From Candidatus Vicinibacter proximus (GTDB taxonomy: Bacteria; Bacteroidota; Bacteroidia; Chitinophagales; Saprospiraceae), in NCBI GenBank assembly GCA_016713905.1, contig JADJOE010000003.1, positions 558,001 through 622,000 on the forward strand: a DNA stretch of 64,000 nucleotides, in the 5' to 3' direction. Position 1 is the first letter of the stretch, and every line of letters starts with the position of its first letter. Shown piece by piece: positions 25,871 to 34,765 of this stretch. The notes under the pieces were generated by a model, which made no database searches, was not told the origin of the DNA, and saw only the letters and a program-made list of their open reading frames with translations. The position numbers and the translations under genes are program-made.

Positions 25871-26470
25871 ATGAATTATCTCGCACATCTCGTTCTGGCT
25901 TATCCGCATCCAAACCTAATGGTAGGAAATTACCTTGCAGATTTTATCCAAAAGCGGGATGAAAAAAATATTTTACCCGTATATCATCCCGGAATTTCCT
26001 TCCATCGGTGGATTGACAACTATACGGATCATCATGCTACAGTGGATGAATTAAATGTCATTTTCAGACCGGCTGTGCACAAATATGCACCGGTGGCAAC
26101 AGACATTGTGATGGATTATTTTCTGCACTACAATTGGAGTCTTTTTATGGACCTTGATTATGATGTATTTGCAGAGAAAATATATCATTTGCTAAAATTG
26201 AAATCTGCGGATTTTCCGGAGCCTGCACAAACTATTACGCATCGCATGATTCAGGGATCATGGTTGGACCAATACAAATCCATGGAGGGACTTGCGGATG
26301 TAATGAATCGAATGAACCGCAAGGCAAAGTTTGATGTGCAATTTGAAAATACGTTGGAGATCGTCCAGAGCCAGCATGATAAATTGAATGCACTTTTTCT
26401 GCGCTTTTATCAGGACATCAGCAGAGAAGCGGTGAGTTGGCTTAACCTTCGAAATGAAATGAAATCGTAA
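25871..26470 (+). CDS. acpH: Acyl-carrier-protein phosphodiesterase (DUF479)
   Basis: AcpH-family phosphodiesterase, which removes the phosphopantetheine arm from holo-ACP; the fold is related to HD-domain metal hydrolases. The 199-residue length fits. Signature residues: MNYLAHLVLAYPHPNLMVGNYLADFI at the start, GISFHRWIDNYTDHH with the metal-binding histidines and aspartate near 45-58, and DIVMDYFLHYNW in the middle. The gene faces porT and overlaps its 3' end by 29 bases tail to tail (26442-26470), so expression of the two could interfere. No promoter is clear in the 86 bases between it and ychF. Confidence 0.88.
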   Translation: MNYLAHLVLAYPHPNLMVGNYLADFIQKRDEKNILPVYHPGISFHRWIDNYTDHHATVDELNVIFRPAVHKYAPVATDIVMDYFLHYNWSLFMDLDYDVFAEKIYHLLKLKSADFPEPAQTITHRMIQGSWLDQYKSMEGLADVMNRMNRKAKFDVQFENTLEIVQSQHDKLNALFLRFYQDISREAVSWLNLRNEMKS

Positions 26471-27158
26471 GCGTCCTTGAAAATAATTTGTCGATGATGG
26501 TAGACTCAATCAGCTTGTTGTCGTAAATCAAAACATTGTTCAAACCATGGGAGAACTTAATCTCCGGTGTAAAAATAAAATAGGGTAGAAAGAATTGCAT
26601 TCCGGCTCCAATTTCAATTTGAAAATCATGCGGGGATATTCTCACTAAATCGAAACGGTTCTTATCTGAACGACTGTTAGAGGCAAAATCATAGGAATAT
26701 TTAACTCCGGCGAGCATAAAAACTCTTGCATCCTTATAAGGGGCGGAAGTAAAGCGAACAATCATAGGGATTTCACCGAATACCGATTCCAACAAATCCT
26801 CCTGAACAGGGCCACCATTGGTAGGGGTATAGATTAATTTTCGGTAAGAAAGTGAAATGGATGGGAGGAGGCGATAATCAAAATATTCTCCAATTTTAAA
26901 ATTAGTGATCATGCTGAGCGTAAGCCCAGGACTAGCGACTCCTTCATTGACCTTGAAAGCGCCTTCCGGCCGCAGAGCTCTGGAATGTTCTACCTTAAAC
27001 CCTGAAGAGTTCAAAGCAAGCGTTAAGCCAAAATAATGGGACTTTTTCTTAAAACCCTCATAGTTGTAATTACGCACTCTGGTTTGTGCAGACAAACTGA
27101 GGCATGTAATAGTAAAAACGAATAAAACTATGGTTTGATACCGGTGTAAATGCAACAT
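26442..27158 (-). CDS. porT: PorT/SprT-like outer-membrane beta-barrel, T9SS component
   Basis: An outer-membrane barrel protein of 238 residues. The signal peptide (about 1-24, ending LSLSAQ) is followed by FKKKSHYFGLTLALNSSGFKVEHS, alternating beta strands throughout, and a C-terminal strand ending LTISFHFEG, as expected for an eight-stranded barrel. PorT (SprT in Flavobacterium) is needed for type IX secretion. Both the sequence style and the position directly behind ubiE match what is known for porT in many Bacteroidota. It overlaps the end of ubiE by 31 bases on the same strand and the end of acpH by 29 bases. A general OmpW/OmpX-like porin is the alternative, judged less likely. Confidence 0.78.
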   Translation of the reverse strand: MLHLHRYQTIVLFVFTITCLSLSAQTRVRNYNYEGFKKKSHYFGLTLALNSSGFKVEHSRALRPEGAFKVNEGVASPGLTLSMITNFKIGEYFDYRLLPSISLSYRKLIYTPTNGGPVQEDLLESVFGEIPMIVRFTSAPYKDARVFMLAGVKYSYDFASNSRSDKNRFDLVRISPHDFQIEIGAGMQFFLPYFIFTPEIKFSHGLNNVLIYDNKLIESTIIDKLFSRTLTISFHFEG

Positions 27159-27862
27159 ATACCTAAAGTCAGTGAACGGTGTGCGCAGCGAACAAATCCC
27201 CTTTGCGACAGCCTCTCGAGAAAACGCTCATAATCAGGAAACTGTTGTACAGATTCATATAAATATTGATAAGCTCTTGGATCTTTTGAGACCAATTTGC
27301 CAAAATTGGGGAGTAAGTATTTGAAATATAGTTGAAACAAATGTTTGAATGGAAAACTCTTGGGTTTTGAAAATTCAAGAACGATTATTTTTCCACCGGG
27401 TTTGGTAACGCGATACATCTCTGCCAGCCCTTTATCCAAATCTTCAAAATTGCGCACGCCAAAAGCAGCCATGACGGCTGAAAAACGGCCGGTATCGTAT
27501 GGCAAATTTTCCGAATCACCCAGATCCAATTCAATTTTTTCTGTAAGGTTTAATTTCTGAAGACGTTTGCGTCCCAATTCGAGCATCCCTTCAGAAAGGT
27601 CCATGCCACGGAATTTGAGGGTGGGGTATTTTTTATAAGCCTGAATGGCAAGGACTGCGGTCCCCGTTGCCACGTCAAGCACTTCCTCGCCGGCAGGAAC
27701 ATCTGCCAATTCTGCAATTGCTTTTTTCCGCCAACTTCTGTCGATGCCTAAGGAAAGTATGCCATTCAAAAAATCGTACACCGGAGCGATGCGGTTAAAC
27801 ATTTGACGGACCTGTGATTTCTTGCTTCCTTCCAGGTCTGTATATGGTTTTGTTTCTGCCAA
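27128..27862 (-). CDS. ubiE: Demethylmenaquinone methyltransferase (UbiE/MenG)
   Basis: A SAM-dependent methylase that makes menaquinone from demethylmenaquinone, the last step of the respiratory quinone pathway. It has 244 residues. QMFNRIAPVYDFLNGILSLGIDRSWRKKAI is the UbiE N-terminal signature, VLDVATGTAVLAIQA the SAM-binding motif I, and YRVTKPGGKIIVLEFSKP the post-motif. The start is TTG at 27862; the next ATG (residue 21) would delete part of the conserved N-terminus, and a TAnnTTTG box 18-25 bases upstream agrees with the TTG. The C-terminus (RSLTLGICCIYTGIKP) matches the usual LTxGIxxxYxG pattern. It is coupled to porT by a 31-base overlap. Confidence 0.95.
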   Translation of the reverse strand: MAETKPYTDLEGSKKSQVRQMFNRIAPVYDFLNGILSLGIDRSWRKKAIAELADVPAGEEVLDVATGTAVLAIQAYKKYPTLKFRGMDLSEGMLELGRKRLQKLNLTEKIELDLGDSENLPYDTGRFSAVMAAFGVRNFEDLDKGLAEMYRVTKPGGKIIVLEFSKPKSFPFKHLFQLYFKYLLPNFGKLVSKDPRAYQYLYESVQQFPDYERFLERLSQRGFVRCAHRSLTLGICCIYTGIKP

Positions 27863-27879
27863 AAATGATGGATTTCCCG

Positions 27880-27887
27880 CAAAGATA
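27880..27887 (-). promoter_or_regulatory. Promoter -7 box of ubiE-porT
   Basis: TATCTTTG on the minus strand predicts a start near 27876 and a 14-nt leader to the TTG start codon. Confidence 0.5.
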
Positions 27888-28015
27888 CAAGGCTGGACTC
27901 AGTTTAAATGAACAGATTATACATGATGAAAAATAATATATTTAAGATAAAGAATTACAATATATTATATAGTAAATAAAAGCTATGTTTTTTTCACAAA
28001 TAGGCCTTATTTTAT

Positions 28016-28023
28016 TAACTTTG
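28016..28023 (+). promoter_or_regulatory. Promoter -7 box of gyrA
   Basis: TAACTTTG predicts a start near 28027 and a 23-nt leader. A TTTC at about the -33 position is a weak match to TTTG. Confidence 0.55.
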
Positions 28024-28049
28024 CAGCCTTAAATAAACCAACATCAGGA

Positions 28050-30563
28050 ATGGCAGAATTTGATAAAATTATCCAGGTTAACATAGAGGAACAATTGAAG
28101 ACATCCTACATCGATTATTCCATGTCTGTAATCGTCTCCAGAGCTTTACCCGATGTTCGGGATGGCTTGAAGCCTGTACACCGAAGGGTGCTTTACGGGA
28201 TGAATGAATTGGGCATGAGGTATAACAAACCCTATAAAAAATCAGCCAGGATAGTAGGGGAGGTTTTGGGTAAGTTTCACCCGCATGGAGATTCCAGTGT
28301 ATATGATGCCATGGTTAGAATGGCGCAGCCCTGGTCCATGCGTTATCCGCTGGTTGATGGCCAGGGTAACTTTGGGTCGGTAGATGGCGACAGTCCGGCT
28401 GCAATGCGATATACCGAGGTGAGGCTGGATAGAATCGCCGATGAGTTGTTGGAAGACATCGATAAAGAAACGGTTGATTTCAGGCTTAATTTCGATGATT
28501 CTCTTCAGGAACCCACCGTATTGCCTGCAAGGCTTCCTAATCTGTTGATAAACGGATCATCCGGGATTGCGGTCGGAATGGCCACCAACATGCTCCCGCA
28601 CAATTTAAGAGAGGTTTGCGATGGCACCATGGCATATTTGGCAAATCCTGAAATTTCGGTGGAAGAATTGATGGAGCATATTCCTGCACCAGACATGCCT
28701 ACCGGAGGAATCATATATGGGGTTGCCGGGATTAAGGAGGCTTATGAAACAGGACGCGGCCGAGTGGTGGTCAGAGGAAGAGCAGAGATCGAACAATATG
28801 ACAACCGGGAGGCCATCATCATCACAGAAATTCCATATCAGGTTAATAAAGCTTATCTGATTGAGAAGATCGCAGAATTGGTAAATGAGGAAAAGATTAC
28901 TGGCATTCATGATGTACGGGATGAGTCCGACAGGAATGGAATGAGAATCGTCATTGAAATCAAGAAAGATGCGATTTCTAATGTGGTGTTGAGTAATTTA
29001 TTCAAGTATACCTTGTTGCAGAATAGTTACGGAATAAACAATATAGCACTGGTTGGTGGCAGACCCATGACCCTTGGCTTAAAAGATCTGATCCGTGAAT
29101 TCATAAAGTTCCGCCTTGAAGTAATCGTGCGCAAGACACAATTCGAACTTCGACAGGCCCAGGAAAAAGCACATATTCTCGAAGGTTTACTAATAGCCTT
29201 GGATCATCTGGATGAAGTCATTGCATTAATCAGAGGTTCAAGAACGGTGGATGATGCAAGGACTGGATTGATGGATACTTTTCAGTTGAGTGAGATTCAG
29301 GCGAAAGCCATCCTGGACATGAGGTTGCAGAAACTAACAGGACTGGAGCGGGATAAGATCAAGGAAGAGTATGACGAACTCATGAAAGAGATTGCCAGAC
29401 TTCAGGAGATCCTTGGAAGTGAGGAATTGAGAAAGCAAATTATAGTGGACGAGCTCACAGACATCAAATCTCGATTTGGGGATGATCGTCGTACCGAGAT
29501 TCAGATGGCGGAGGGTGAAATAAACATGGAAGACATGATAGCCAATGATGAGGTGGTAGTTACCATTTCTCATCAAGGTTACATCAAACGAACAAAAACT
29601 TCTGAATACCGCACACAAACCAGAGGGGGAAGAGGTTCCACCGGAAGCAAAACCAAGGACGAGGATTTCATCGAACACATGTTCATTGCCTCCAACCACA
29701 ATTACCTGTTGCTCTTTACAGAAATGGGTAAATGTTATTGGTTGAGGGTGTACGAAATTCCTGAGGCTGCCAAAACTTCTTTGGGCAGGGCCATTCAGAA
29801 TATTGTTTCCTTAGCCAAGGAAGATAAAGTCAGGGCTTATATCAATGTGGATAATCTTTCCAATGAGGAGTTTTTAAATTCTCACTACATCATGTTATGT
29901 ACCAGGAAAGGAACCATCAAGAAAAGCAGTCTGGAAGATTTCAGCAGGCCTCGGGCCAATGGAATCATCGCCATTTCCATCAATGAAGGAGATCAGCTGA
30001 TGGAAGCTAAACTGACCAATGGTAAAAATGAAATCATCATTGCCAATAAAATGGGACGTGCCATTCGATTCCCGGAAGCAACTGTTCGTCCGATGGGCAG
30101 GAATGCTGCGGGGGTTAGAGGCATCAGCCTGGATGAAGCCAATGGAGATGCGGTGGTCGGAATGGTTTGTGTGGATCCCGAGGATAAAACAACCAGCATA
30201 TTGGTAGTGTCTGAAAAAGGCAATGGCAAGCGGTCTGAATTGGAAGATTACAGGATCACCAATCGTGGCGGAAAAGGAGTTAAAACGCTCCAGGTTACCG
30301 ACAAGACGGGACAATTAGTGGCCATTAAGATAGTGCATGATACGGATGATCTGATGATCACCACAACCAATGGCGTGACCATCAGAATGAGTATAGAAAG
30401 CCTTAGGGTCATGGGAAGGGCCACTCAGGGTGTGCGTCTGATCAGACTGGACGAAACGGATGAGATAGGAGATGTAGCCGTTGTAAAGCGCGAAGAAGAT
30501 GAAGAAGTGGTACTCCCTGATGTTACAGAAATGCCTTTGGCCGATGATGATTCTGAAGAATAA
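28050..30563 (+). CDS. gyrA: DNA gyrase subunit A
   Basis: The breakage-reunion subunit of gyrase, which introduces negative supercoils together with GyrB. It has 837 residues. The N-terminus YIDYSMSVIVSRALPDVRDGLKP is diagnostic, the active-site tyrosine is in MRYTEVRL (Tyr121), and the quinolone region shows HPHGDSSVYDAMVRM with Ser and Asp, the wild-type-like residues. The GyrA box is QTRGGRG at about residue 525, a variant of QRRGGKG, at the start of the beta-pinwheel C-terminal domain; this supports gyrase rather than topoisomerase IV. The acidic tail ends DDDSEE. The TPR protein gene begins 92 bases downstream. Confidence 0.96.
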   Translation: MAEFDKIIQVNIEEQLKTSYIDYSMSVIVSRALPDVRDGLKPVHRRVLYGMNELGMRYNKPYKKSARIVGEVLGKFHPHGDSSVYDAMVRMAQPWSMRYPLVDGQGNFGSVDGDSPAAMRYTEVRLDRIADELLEDIDKETVDFRLNFDDSLQEPTVLPARLPNLLINGSSGIAVGMATNMLPHNLREVCDGTMAYLANPEISVEELMEHIPAPDMPTGGIIYGVAGIKEAYETGRGRVVVRGRAEIEQYDNREAIIITEIPYQVNKAYLIEKIAELVNEEKITGIHDVRDESDRNGMRIVIEIKKDAISNVVLSNLFKYTLLQNSYGINNIALVGGRPMTLGLKDLIREFIKFRLEVIVRKTQFELRQAQEKAHILEGLLIALDHLDEVIALIRGSRTVDDARTGLMDTFQLSEIQAKAILDMRLQKLTGLERDKIKEEYDELMKEIARLQEILGSEELRKQIIVDELTDIKSRFGDDRRTEIQMAEGEINMEDMIANDEVVVTISHQGYIKRTKTSEYRTQTRGGRGSTGSKTKDEDFIEHMFIASNHNYLLLFTEMGKCYWLRVYEIPEAAKTSLGRAIQNIVSLAKEDKVRAYINVDNLSNEEFLNSHYIMLCTRKGTIKKSSLEDFSRPRANGIIAISINEGDQLMEAKLTNGKNEIIIANKMGRAIRFPEATVRPMGRNAAGVRGISLDEANGDAVVGMVCVDPEDKTTSILVVSEKGNGKRSELEDYRITNRGGKGVKTLQVTDKTGQLVAIKIVHDTDDLMITTTNGVTIRMSIESLRVMGRATQGVRLIRLDETDEIGDVAVVKREEDEEVVLPDVTEMPLADDDSEE

Positions 30564-30655
30564 AATTATAATTTTCTTAACGATAAATTTCGTTCAACAT
30601 GAAATCAAATTTGATCTTTTTTAGTTTATCCATAAAATTAAAACATCATTCAAAA

Positions 30656-31954
30656 ATGAAAAACCTGATTCTTTTCACCTTGTTTAGTTTGCTGACATCC
30701 GGATTAAGTTTCGCCCAGGAACCGGAAAAAGATGTTAAGAAAGCAGATCGATTGTTGGGACTTTATTTGCTGGATACCAAAGGCAATAAAGAAAAATTAG
30801 AAGAAGCAAAAAAGCTCATAGATGGAGTGTACACCAATGAGGCAGTTGCGGGAATGTACAAGACCTGGCTGGTCAGAGGAAATATTTACAACGAAGTGGC
30901 CGGGATGGAGAATACCAAGCTGGTGTTGAATGCAAAAGCAAAATTAGACAATCCAAATGCACCAGTAATTGCTTTAGAATCTTTGACCAAAGCCATGTCC
31001 CTGGCGGTGAAAGGTTATGAAAAGAAAGACGTCATAGCCAGCTTGCAGGAGACCTCCCAATTTTTAAATAATTTTGGATCCAACGCCTATAACAATAATG
31101 ATTTTATCGGAGCCTACAAGAATTTTGGCGGAGTTTTAAAAGCGGACAAACTGATTACAGAGGCTGGAGGTAAAGCGATATTGCAATCCAAAGACGATGT
31201 AAATCGTCAGACCTATATTACCGCGATCTGTGCTTTGAGCGCTAAGGCGGACGATGACGCTCTTCCATATTTTGAAGAATTGGCCGCTGCCAATTATACA
31301 GATTCCACAGGAGCCGGAGCCGTTGTTTATGAAAGTTTGTATAAACTTTATGAGAAAAAGGACAATGCAAAAGCAGAAAAATATCTGGCTGAGGGGCGAA
31401 CTAAATATCCGGAAGAAACCAATCTTCTTTTTGCTGAAATCAACCATTTTCTGAAATTGGGAAAACTCGATGAACTGATCGGCAAATTGAAAATGGCCAT
31501 CGAAAAGGAGCCAAATAACCTATCCATCTACAACACACTTGGTAATGTGTACGACAATTTGTGTCAGAAGGAATGGGAAAAAGGCGACATGGGAAAAGCG
31601 GATGAATATTTTAACGAAAGTTTGAAAAATTATGCGCAAGTTTTAGCCAAGGATCCAAACAATGGTACGGCGCTTTACAGTTCTGGTGCATTGTATTACA
31701 ACAAGGCTGCCATCATCAGTAAAGAAGCCAATAAATTAGCCAATGATTATACCAAAGATGGTACCCGCAAATACAATGAGAAAAAGGCTGAAATGGAATC
31801 CTATTTTGACAAGGCACTGCCATATTTTGAAAGAGCTGATGTGGTAGACAATAAGGATGTAAATACCTTGATCGCATTAAAAGAGATTTATGCAAAGAAG
31901 GGTAATTTTGAAAAATCCAATGCGGCTAAAGCGAGATTAGAAGCACTCAAATAG
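30656..31954 (+). CDS. Exported TPR-repeat protein
   Basis: A 432-residue exported protein. From the ATG at 30656 it starts with a clean signal peptide (MKNLILFTLFSLLTSGLSFA, cleavage before QEPEKD). The rest is helical with tetratricopeptide-like pairs, the clearest around residues 195-300 (KLYEKKDNAKAEKYLAEG; KMAIEKEPNNLSIYNTLG; YAQVLAKDPNNGTALYSSG) and near the C-terminus. An in-frame ATG 19 codons upstream (30599) would put a charged stretch ahead of the signal, so it is rejected. It probably serves as a periplasmic protein-protein scaffold; partners are unknown. A strong terminator follows at 31983. Confidence 0.8.
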   Translation: MKNLILFTLFSLLTSGLSFAQEPEKDVKKADRLLGLYLLDTKGNKEKLEEAKKLIDGVYTNEAVAGMYKTWLVRGNIYNEVAGMENTKLVLNAKAKLDNPNAPVIALESLTKAMSLAVKGYEKKDVIASLQETSQFLNNFGSNAYNNNDFIGAYKNFGGVLKADKLITEAGGKAILQSKDDVNRQTYITAICALSAKADDDALPYFEELAAANYTDSTGAGAVVYESLYKLYEKKDNAKAEKYLAEGRTKYPEETNLLFAEINHFLKLGKLDELIGKLKMAIEKEPNNLSIYNTLGNVYDNLCQKEWEKGDMGKADEYFNESLKNYAQVLAKDPNNGTALYSSGALYYNKAAIISKEANKLANDYTKDGTRKYNEKKAEMESYFDKALPYFERADVVDNKDVNTLIALKEIYAKKGNFEKSNAAKARLEALK

Positions 31955-31982
31955 ATTCATTTTTATCTAATAAAATATTTTG

Positions 31983-32012
31983 AATGGCAGGCATTGGTCC
32001 TGCCATTTTTAT
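31983..32012 (+). terminator. Rho-independent terminator after the TPR gene
   Basis: AATGGCAGG and CCTGCCATT form a perfect 9-bp stem around a 7-base loop, followed by a T-rich tail (TTTATTTAT). It starts 29 bases behind the stop codon. Confidence 0.8.
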
Positions 32013-32085
32013 TTATGATAAAGCATGGAGTTTGAACATGCATTTGTGAGTTTCATCAATGGACATACGACTCTTGATTTTCGTG

Positions 32086-32155
32086 GATAACAGGCCCCAT
32101 TAAAAATGCTACAATCCTACGGCATCGCAGTTTGAAACTGCGACGAACATGGAGT
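32086..32155. repeat. 70-bp REP-like repeat, copy 1
   Basis: Nearly identical to 33441-33511 in the same orientation, with one substitution and one inserted base. It contains the palindrome TCGCAGTTT-G-AAACTGCGA. Together the two copies bracket the hypothetical gene at 32212-33258. The strand complementary to the one shown carries GTAG just 3' of the hairpin, reminiscent of REP sequences used by Y1 (RAYT) transposases; that link is inference. A second imperfect hairpin (32154-32177) abuts this copy. Confidence 0.7.
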
Positions 32156-32211
32156 TGACCTTTAAATAAAGGGCAACTTGTTATAACTAATGATTTAATC
32201 AGTCGATGACT

Positions 32212-33258
32212 TCAATATTGAAATAAAACTACAGAGCTTGGTGGATTCTCAATAGACTCAAATTCAAACAATTTAACTACCATGCCTTGTTCATTATATT
32301 CATATTCTAATTTCTGAATACTGGCATTTAGGATATATTGTAAACTATATTGTCCATTATTGTGAAATTCTGATTTATAGGTGACATTCATTAATTTGTT
32401 TTCAATTTCAATTGTTTGGCCTGAAGAATTATATTTCACAACAAAATGATTGGATAATTCGTGTTCAGAATTAAATTCAAGTCTCTCTAATATTTTTCCA
32501 TCTTTTGACAGAAGCTCTATCTTAGTTAGTTGTATGCCCTTCCCGCCAAAAGGCTTGGAGTAGAATAATAAGCTATCGTAGTCTTGCATTTCAATTTTAT
32601 AAATTTTACTATCTAAAGTCCCTTCGTCATTTATCGGTTTTCCAGATAATTTCATTGCCTCCTTAAATTCATCTGAGAATTTTAAATATTGTAAATACTC
32701 AGTCTTGTTATCTGTTTTTTTAACATGAATGTCGAAGTCACCCAAAGCATATTTGAATAATATTTTTTCATATTCACCACTTGCATTTTTTAAGATATCA
32801 AGGCTCATTTGAACTTCACAGTTTGCGCATTTTCTTTGACTGACGCTTGAGATTTTTCCATCTGTAAAATAGGAATAAGTATTATATTCATTGATCAATT
32901 TCATTTTTGGAAACTCCAAAGTCTTTTTTACCAATCTTTGGTTTAGATCAAAGCTATCCATTTGAATCATAAATGGATTTCCTTCATTATCATTTTGAAT
33001 AGTAATGAATAAATTAGGTTGTGCAGCAGATCTGATTTCAGCACTTGACTCAAGCTCACCAGAAAATTCTTCTCCCTTATATTTATATTTAAAAGTACCT
33101 TCACTAGAATTAATATAACGTGTTTGGATTACTGGCAGTTGATATTGAAGACATTCAGGTTTCTCTGGCTTTTTAAATAATAATTGTTCCAGCAATTGAG
33201 AATGAGATGGCAGAGCTTGAATTTGCAAAATCAGAAAGAGAAATAATACTTTTTTCAT
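32212..33258 (-). CDS. Hypothetical secreted protein flanked by direct repeats
   Basis: A 348-residue protein that I do not recognise. A signal peptide (about 1-20, MKKVLFLFLILQIQALPSHS) suggests export. The mature part is beta-rich with repeated short hairpins of the type YEYNEQGMVVKLFEF, YNSSGQTIEIENK and LLSKDGKILERLEF, loosely like YD-type repeats, and one CxxC (CANC near residue 144). There is no lipobox and no T9SS sorting domain. The gene is visibly more AT-rich than its neighbours and sits alone between two 70-bp direct repeats, which together suggest a horizontally acquired cassette. A TATTTTCG ten to twenty bases upstream is an imperfect promoter box. Confidence 0.6.
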   Translation of the reverse strand: MKKVLFLFLILQIQALPSHSQLLEQLLFKKPEKPECLQYQLPVIQTRYINSSEGTFKYKYKGEEFSGELESSAEIRSAAQPNLFITIQNDNEGNPFMIQMDSFDLNQRLVKKTLEFPKMKLINEYNTYSYFTDGKISSVSQRKCANCEVQMSLDILKNASGEYEKILFKYALGDFDIHVKKTDNKTEYLQYLKFSDEFKEAMKLSGKPINDEGTLDSKIYKIEMQDYDSLLFYSKPFGGKGIQLTKIELLSKDGKILERLEFNSEHELSNHFVVKYNSSGQTIEIENKLMNVTYKSEFHNNGQYSLQYILNASIQKLEYEYNEQGMVVKLFEFESIENPPSSVVLFQY

Positions 33259-33591
33259 ATTGTGAATTGTAAGCGAAAATACTTCAATTGATCAGGTTAA
33301 CATTAATCTTTATGCATTATTTTTAGGAATTACCAATAGTTGTTGCTGAGATCAAGATAGAAGGGAAGGCTGCAAACTGTTCCTGGAGTATTTTGATTAA
33401 TAGCTTGTCTAAATGTAGATGTTCATTCATAAAAAATTGAGATAACAGGCCGCATTAAAAATGCTACAATCCTACGGCATCGCAGTTTGAAACTGCGACG
33501 AACAATGGAGTCAGACATTGAAGAATAATAAGCCAGTGCTTGACATTTTAAAATTAAAATAAAACCTTGTGAAAGGATGTAAGTTGTGATA
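33259..33591. other. Intergenic stretch with REP copy 2
   Basis: 333 bases upstream of the hypothetical gene and downstream of the M23 gene. Apart from the repeat at 33441-33511 and the weak promoter box near 33275, I see nothing in it. Confidence 0.5.
33441..33511. repeat. 70-bp REP-like repeat, copy 2
   Basis: Second copy of 32086-32155, same orientation, hairpin fully conserved; the only differences are one C/G change and one extra A. It lies 183 bases upstream of the hypothetical gene's start. Confidence 0.7.
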
Positions 33592-34575
33592 TTAATCAAA
33601 CGATTGATTGGCCATTTCGGCTTTAGCAACCATTTCCTGGTATTCTTTTGGACTCAGTCCATCCATGCAATAGTGAATTGGGTTTACCGGCTTCCCGTTG
33701 AAGTGTACTTCATAATGACAGTGCGGCCCCGTAGAGGTTCCGGTGTTTCCAATGCTGCCTATGATTTCTCCTTTCTTTACTTTTTGCCCCTGTTTAACTT
33801 TAATTACTTTCATGTGGGCATAAAGGGTCTTATAACCGAAGCCGTGGTCTATCAATACGGATTTTCCGTAACCTGAATTTTTAATCTCCACTTTAACCAC
33901 ACGCCCGTCACCGGTACTTTGGATGGAAGTTCCTTCAGGAGCAGTGAAGTCAATACCTGCATGCATTTTATTGACTTTATGAACAGGGTGCAAACGGATA
34001 CCATAACCGGATAGATGCTGTACATCTGTAGAAAGACGATCCATTCTAACGGGTTTAACCGACGGAACACTGGCCATCATGTCCTCGCGGGTTCTGGCAA
34101 GTTTTTCCAAAGTATCCAGGGATCTCGACTGTAAATAAATCTGTCTTTCCAGTTTGTCTAAATATTTTTTAGCATCTTTCACTGTAGAACCACTATTGCG
34201 GAATTGACCGGTCCAGGCATAAGGGTCGTGACCTCCAACACCTCCATTCCAAACACTCGGATCTATGGGATCCATACCAAATAAAACTCTGTGCACCTTG
34301 GCATCTCTGTTCTGAATATTGGTAAGCACTTTTTCTGCGCGCTCCAGATCATTTTTAATCAATAAATATTGATACTCCATTTGTGTGATTTCCTTTTTCA
34401 AGGCTTTTTCACGTGGCGAGGGAAAGTATTCTGAAGTAAAAAAGTAGAACAGAAAAGCGGCCACGACGACTGCAGAAATGAAGGTAAAAACTTTGAGGAA
34501 TATAGACTTTCTGGTCAGCTTCTCCTTCTCAAATTGAAGGGTATGGGGGTTATAAACATATTTTTCAGACCTCAT
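33592..34575 (-). CDS. M23 family (LytM-type) cell-wall endopeptidase
   Basis: A 327-residue membrane-anchored peptidase likely to cut peptidoglycan cross-bridges in the periplasm, or to activate other hydrolases. A cytoplasmic N-terminal piece (about 1-25) precedes one membrane helix (about 26-46). A coiled-coil-like region (about 55-90) follows, then the C-terminal LytM domain. Zinc ligands are visible: HAGIDF with His205 and Asp209, and HCHYEV with the HxH pair; YAHMKVIKVKQGQKVKKGEIIGSIGNTGTSTGPH is the diagnostic strand. All ligands are present, so it should be active rather than an EnvC-like degenerate form. It is divergent from alaS. Confidence 0.92.
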   Translation of the reverse strand: MRSEKYVYNPHTLQFEKEKLTRKSIFLKVFTFISAVVVAAFLFYFFTSEYFPSPREKALKKEITQMEYQYLLIKNDLERAEKVLTNIQNRDAKVHRVLFGMDPIDPSVWNGGVGGHDPYAWTGQFRNSGSTVKDAKKYLDKLERQIYLQSRSLDTLEKLARTREDMMASVPSVKPVRMDRLSTDVQHLSGYGIRLHPVHKVNKMHAGIDFTAPEGTSIQSTGDGRVVKVEIKNSGYGKSVLIDHGFGYKTLYAHMKVIKVKQGQKVKKGEIIGSIGNTGTSTGPHCHYEVHFNGKPVNPIHYCMDGLSPKEYQEMVAKAEMANQSFD

Positions 34576-34740
34576 ATTCGGCAGCTATGTTAAATTAACT
34601 ACTTTTGCGATCCGATTCATTTCGCTTTTTGTTTGATAGTACAAATTTAATCAACTTATCCCAAACCACAAAACATACAGAAATCTATTTAATATATATA
34701 TGATGTTTTGATATATAATATACAGATTGTCTGAGTTTTA

Positions 34741-34748
34741 TAATTTTG
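34741..34748 (+). promoter_or_regulatory. Promoter -7 box of alaS operon
   Basis: TAATTTTG predicts a start near 34752 and a 14-nt leader to the ATG at 34766. This excludes the TTG at 34727 as the start codon. Confidence 0.5.
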
Positions 34749-34765
34749 GTTTTAAAGTGTTATAT

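Noticed and set aside
32212..33258. Possible RHS/YD-repeat toxin fragment
   Set aside because: The short beta-hairpin units are only loosely YD-like; no RHS core, no toxin domain and no immunity gene nearby.
34727..34765. TTG-initiated extension of alaS
   Set aside because: Promoter box inside the extension; AlaRS normally starts near ESRLIRQKFLSFF.
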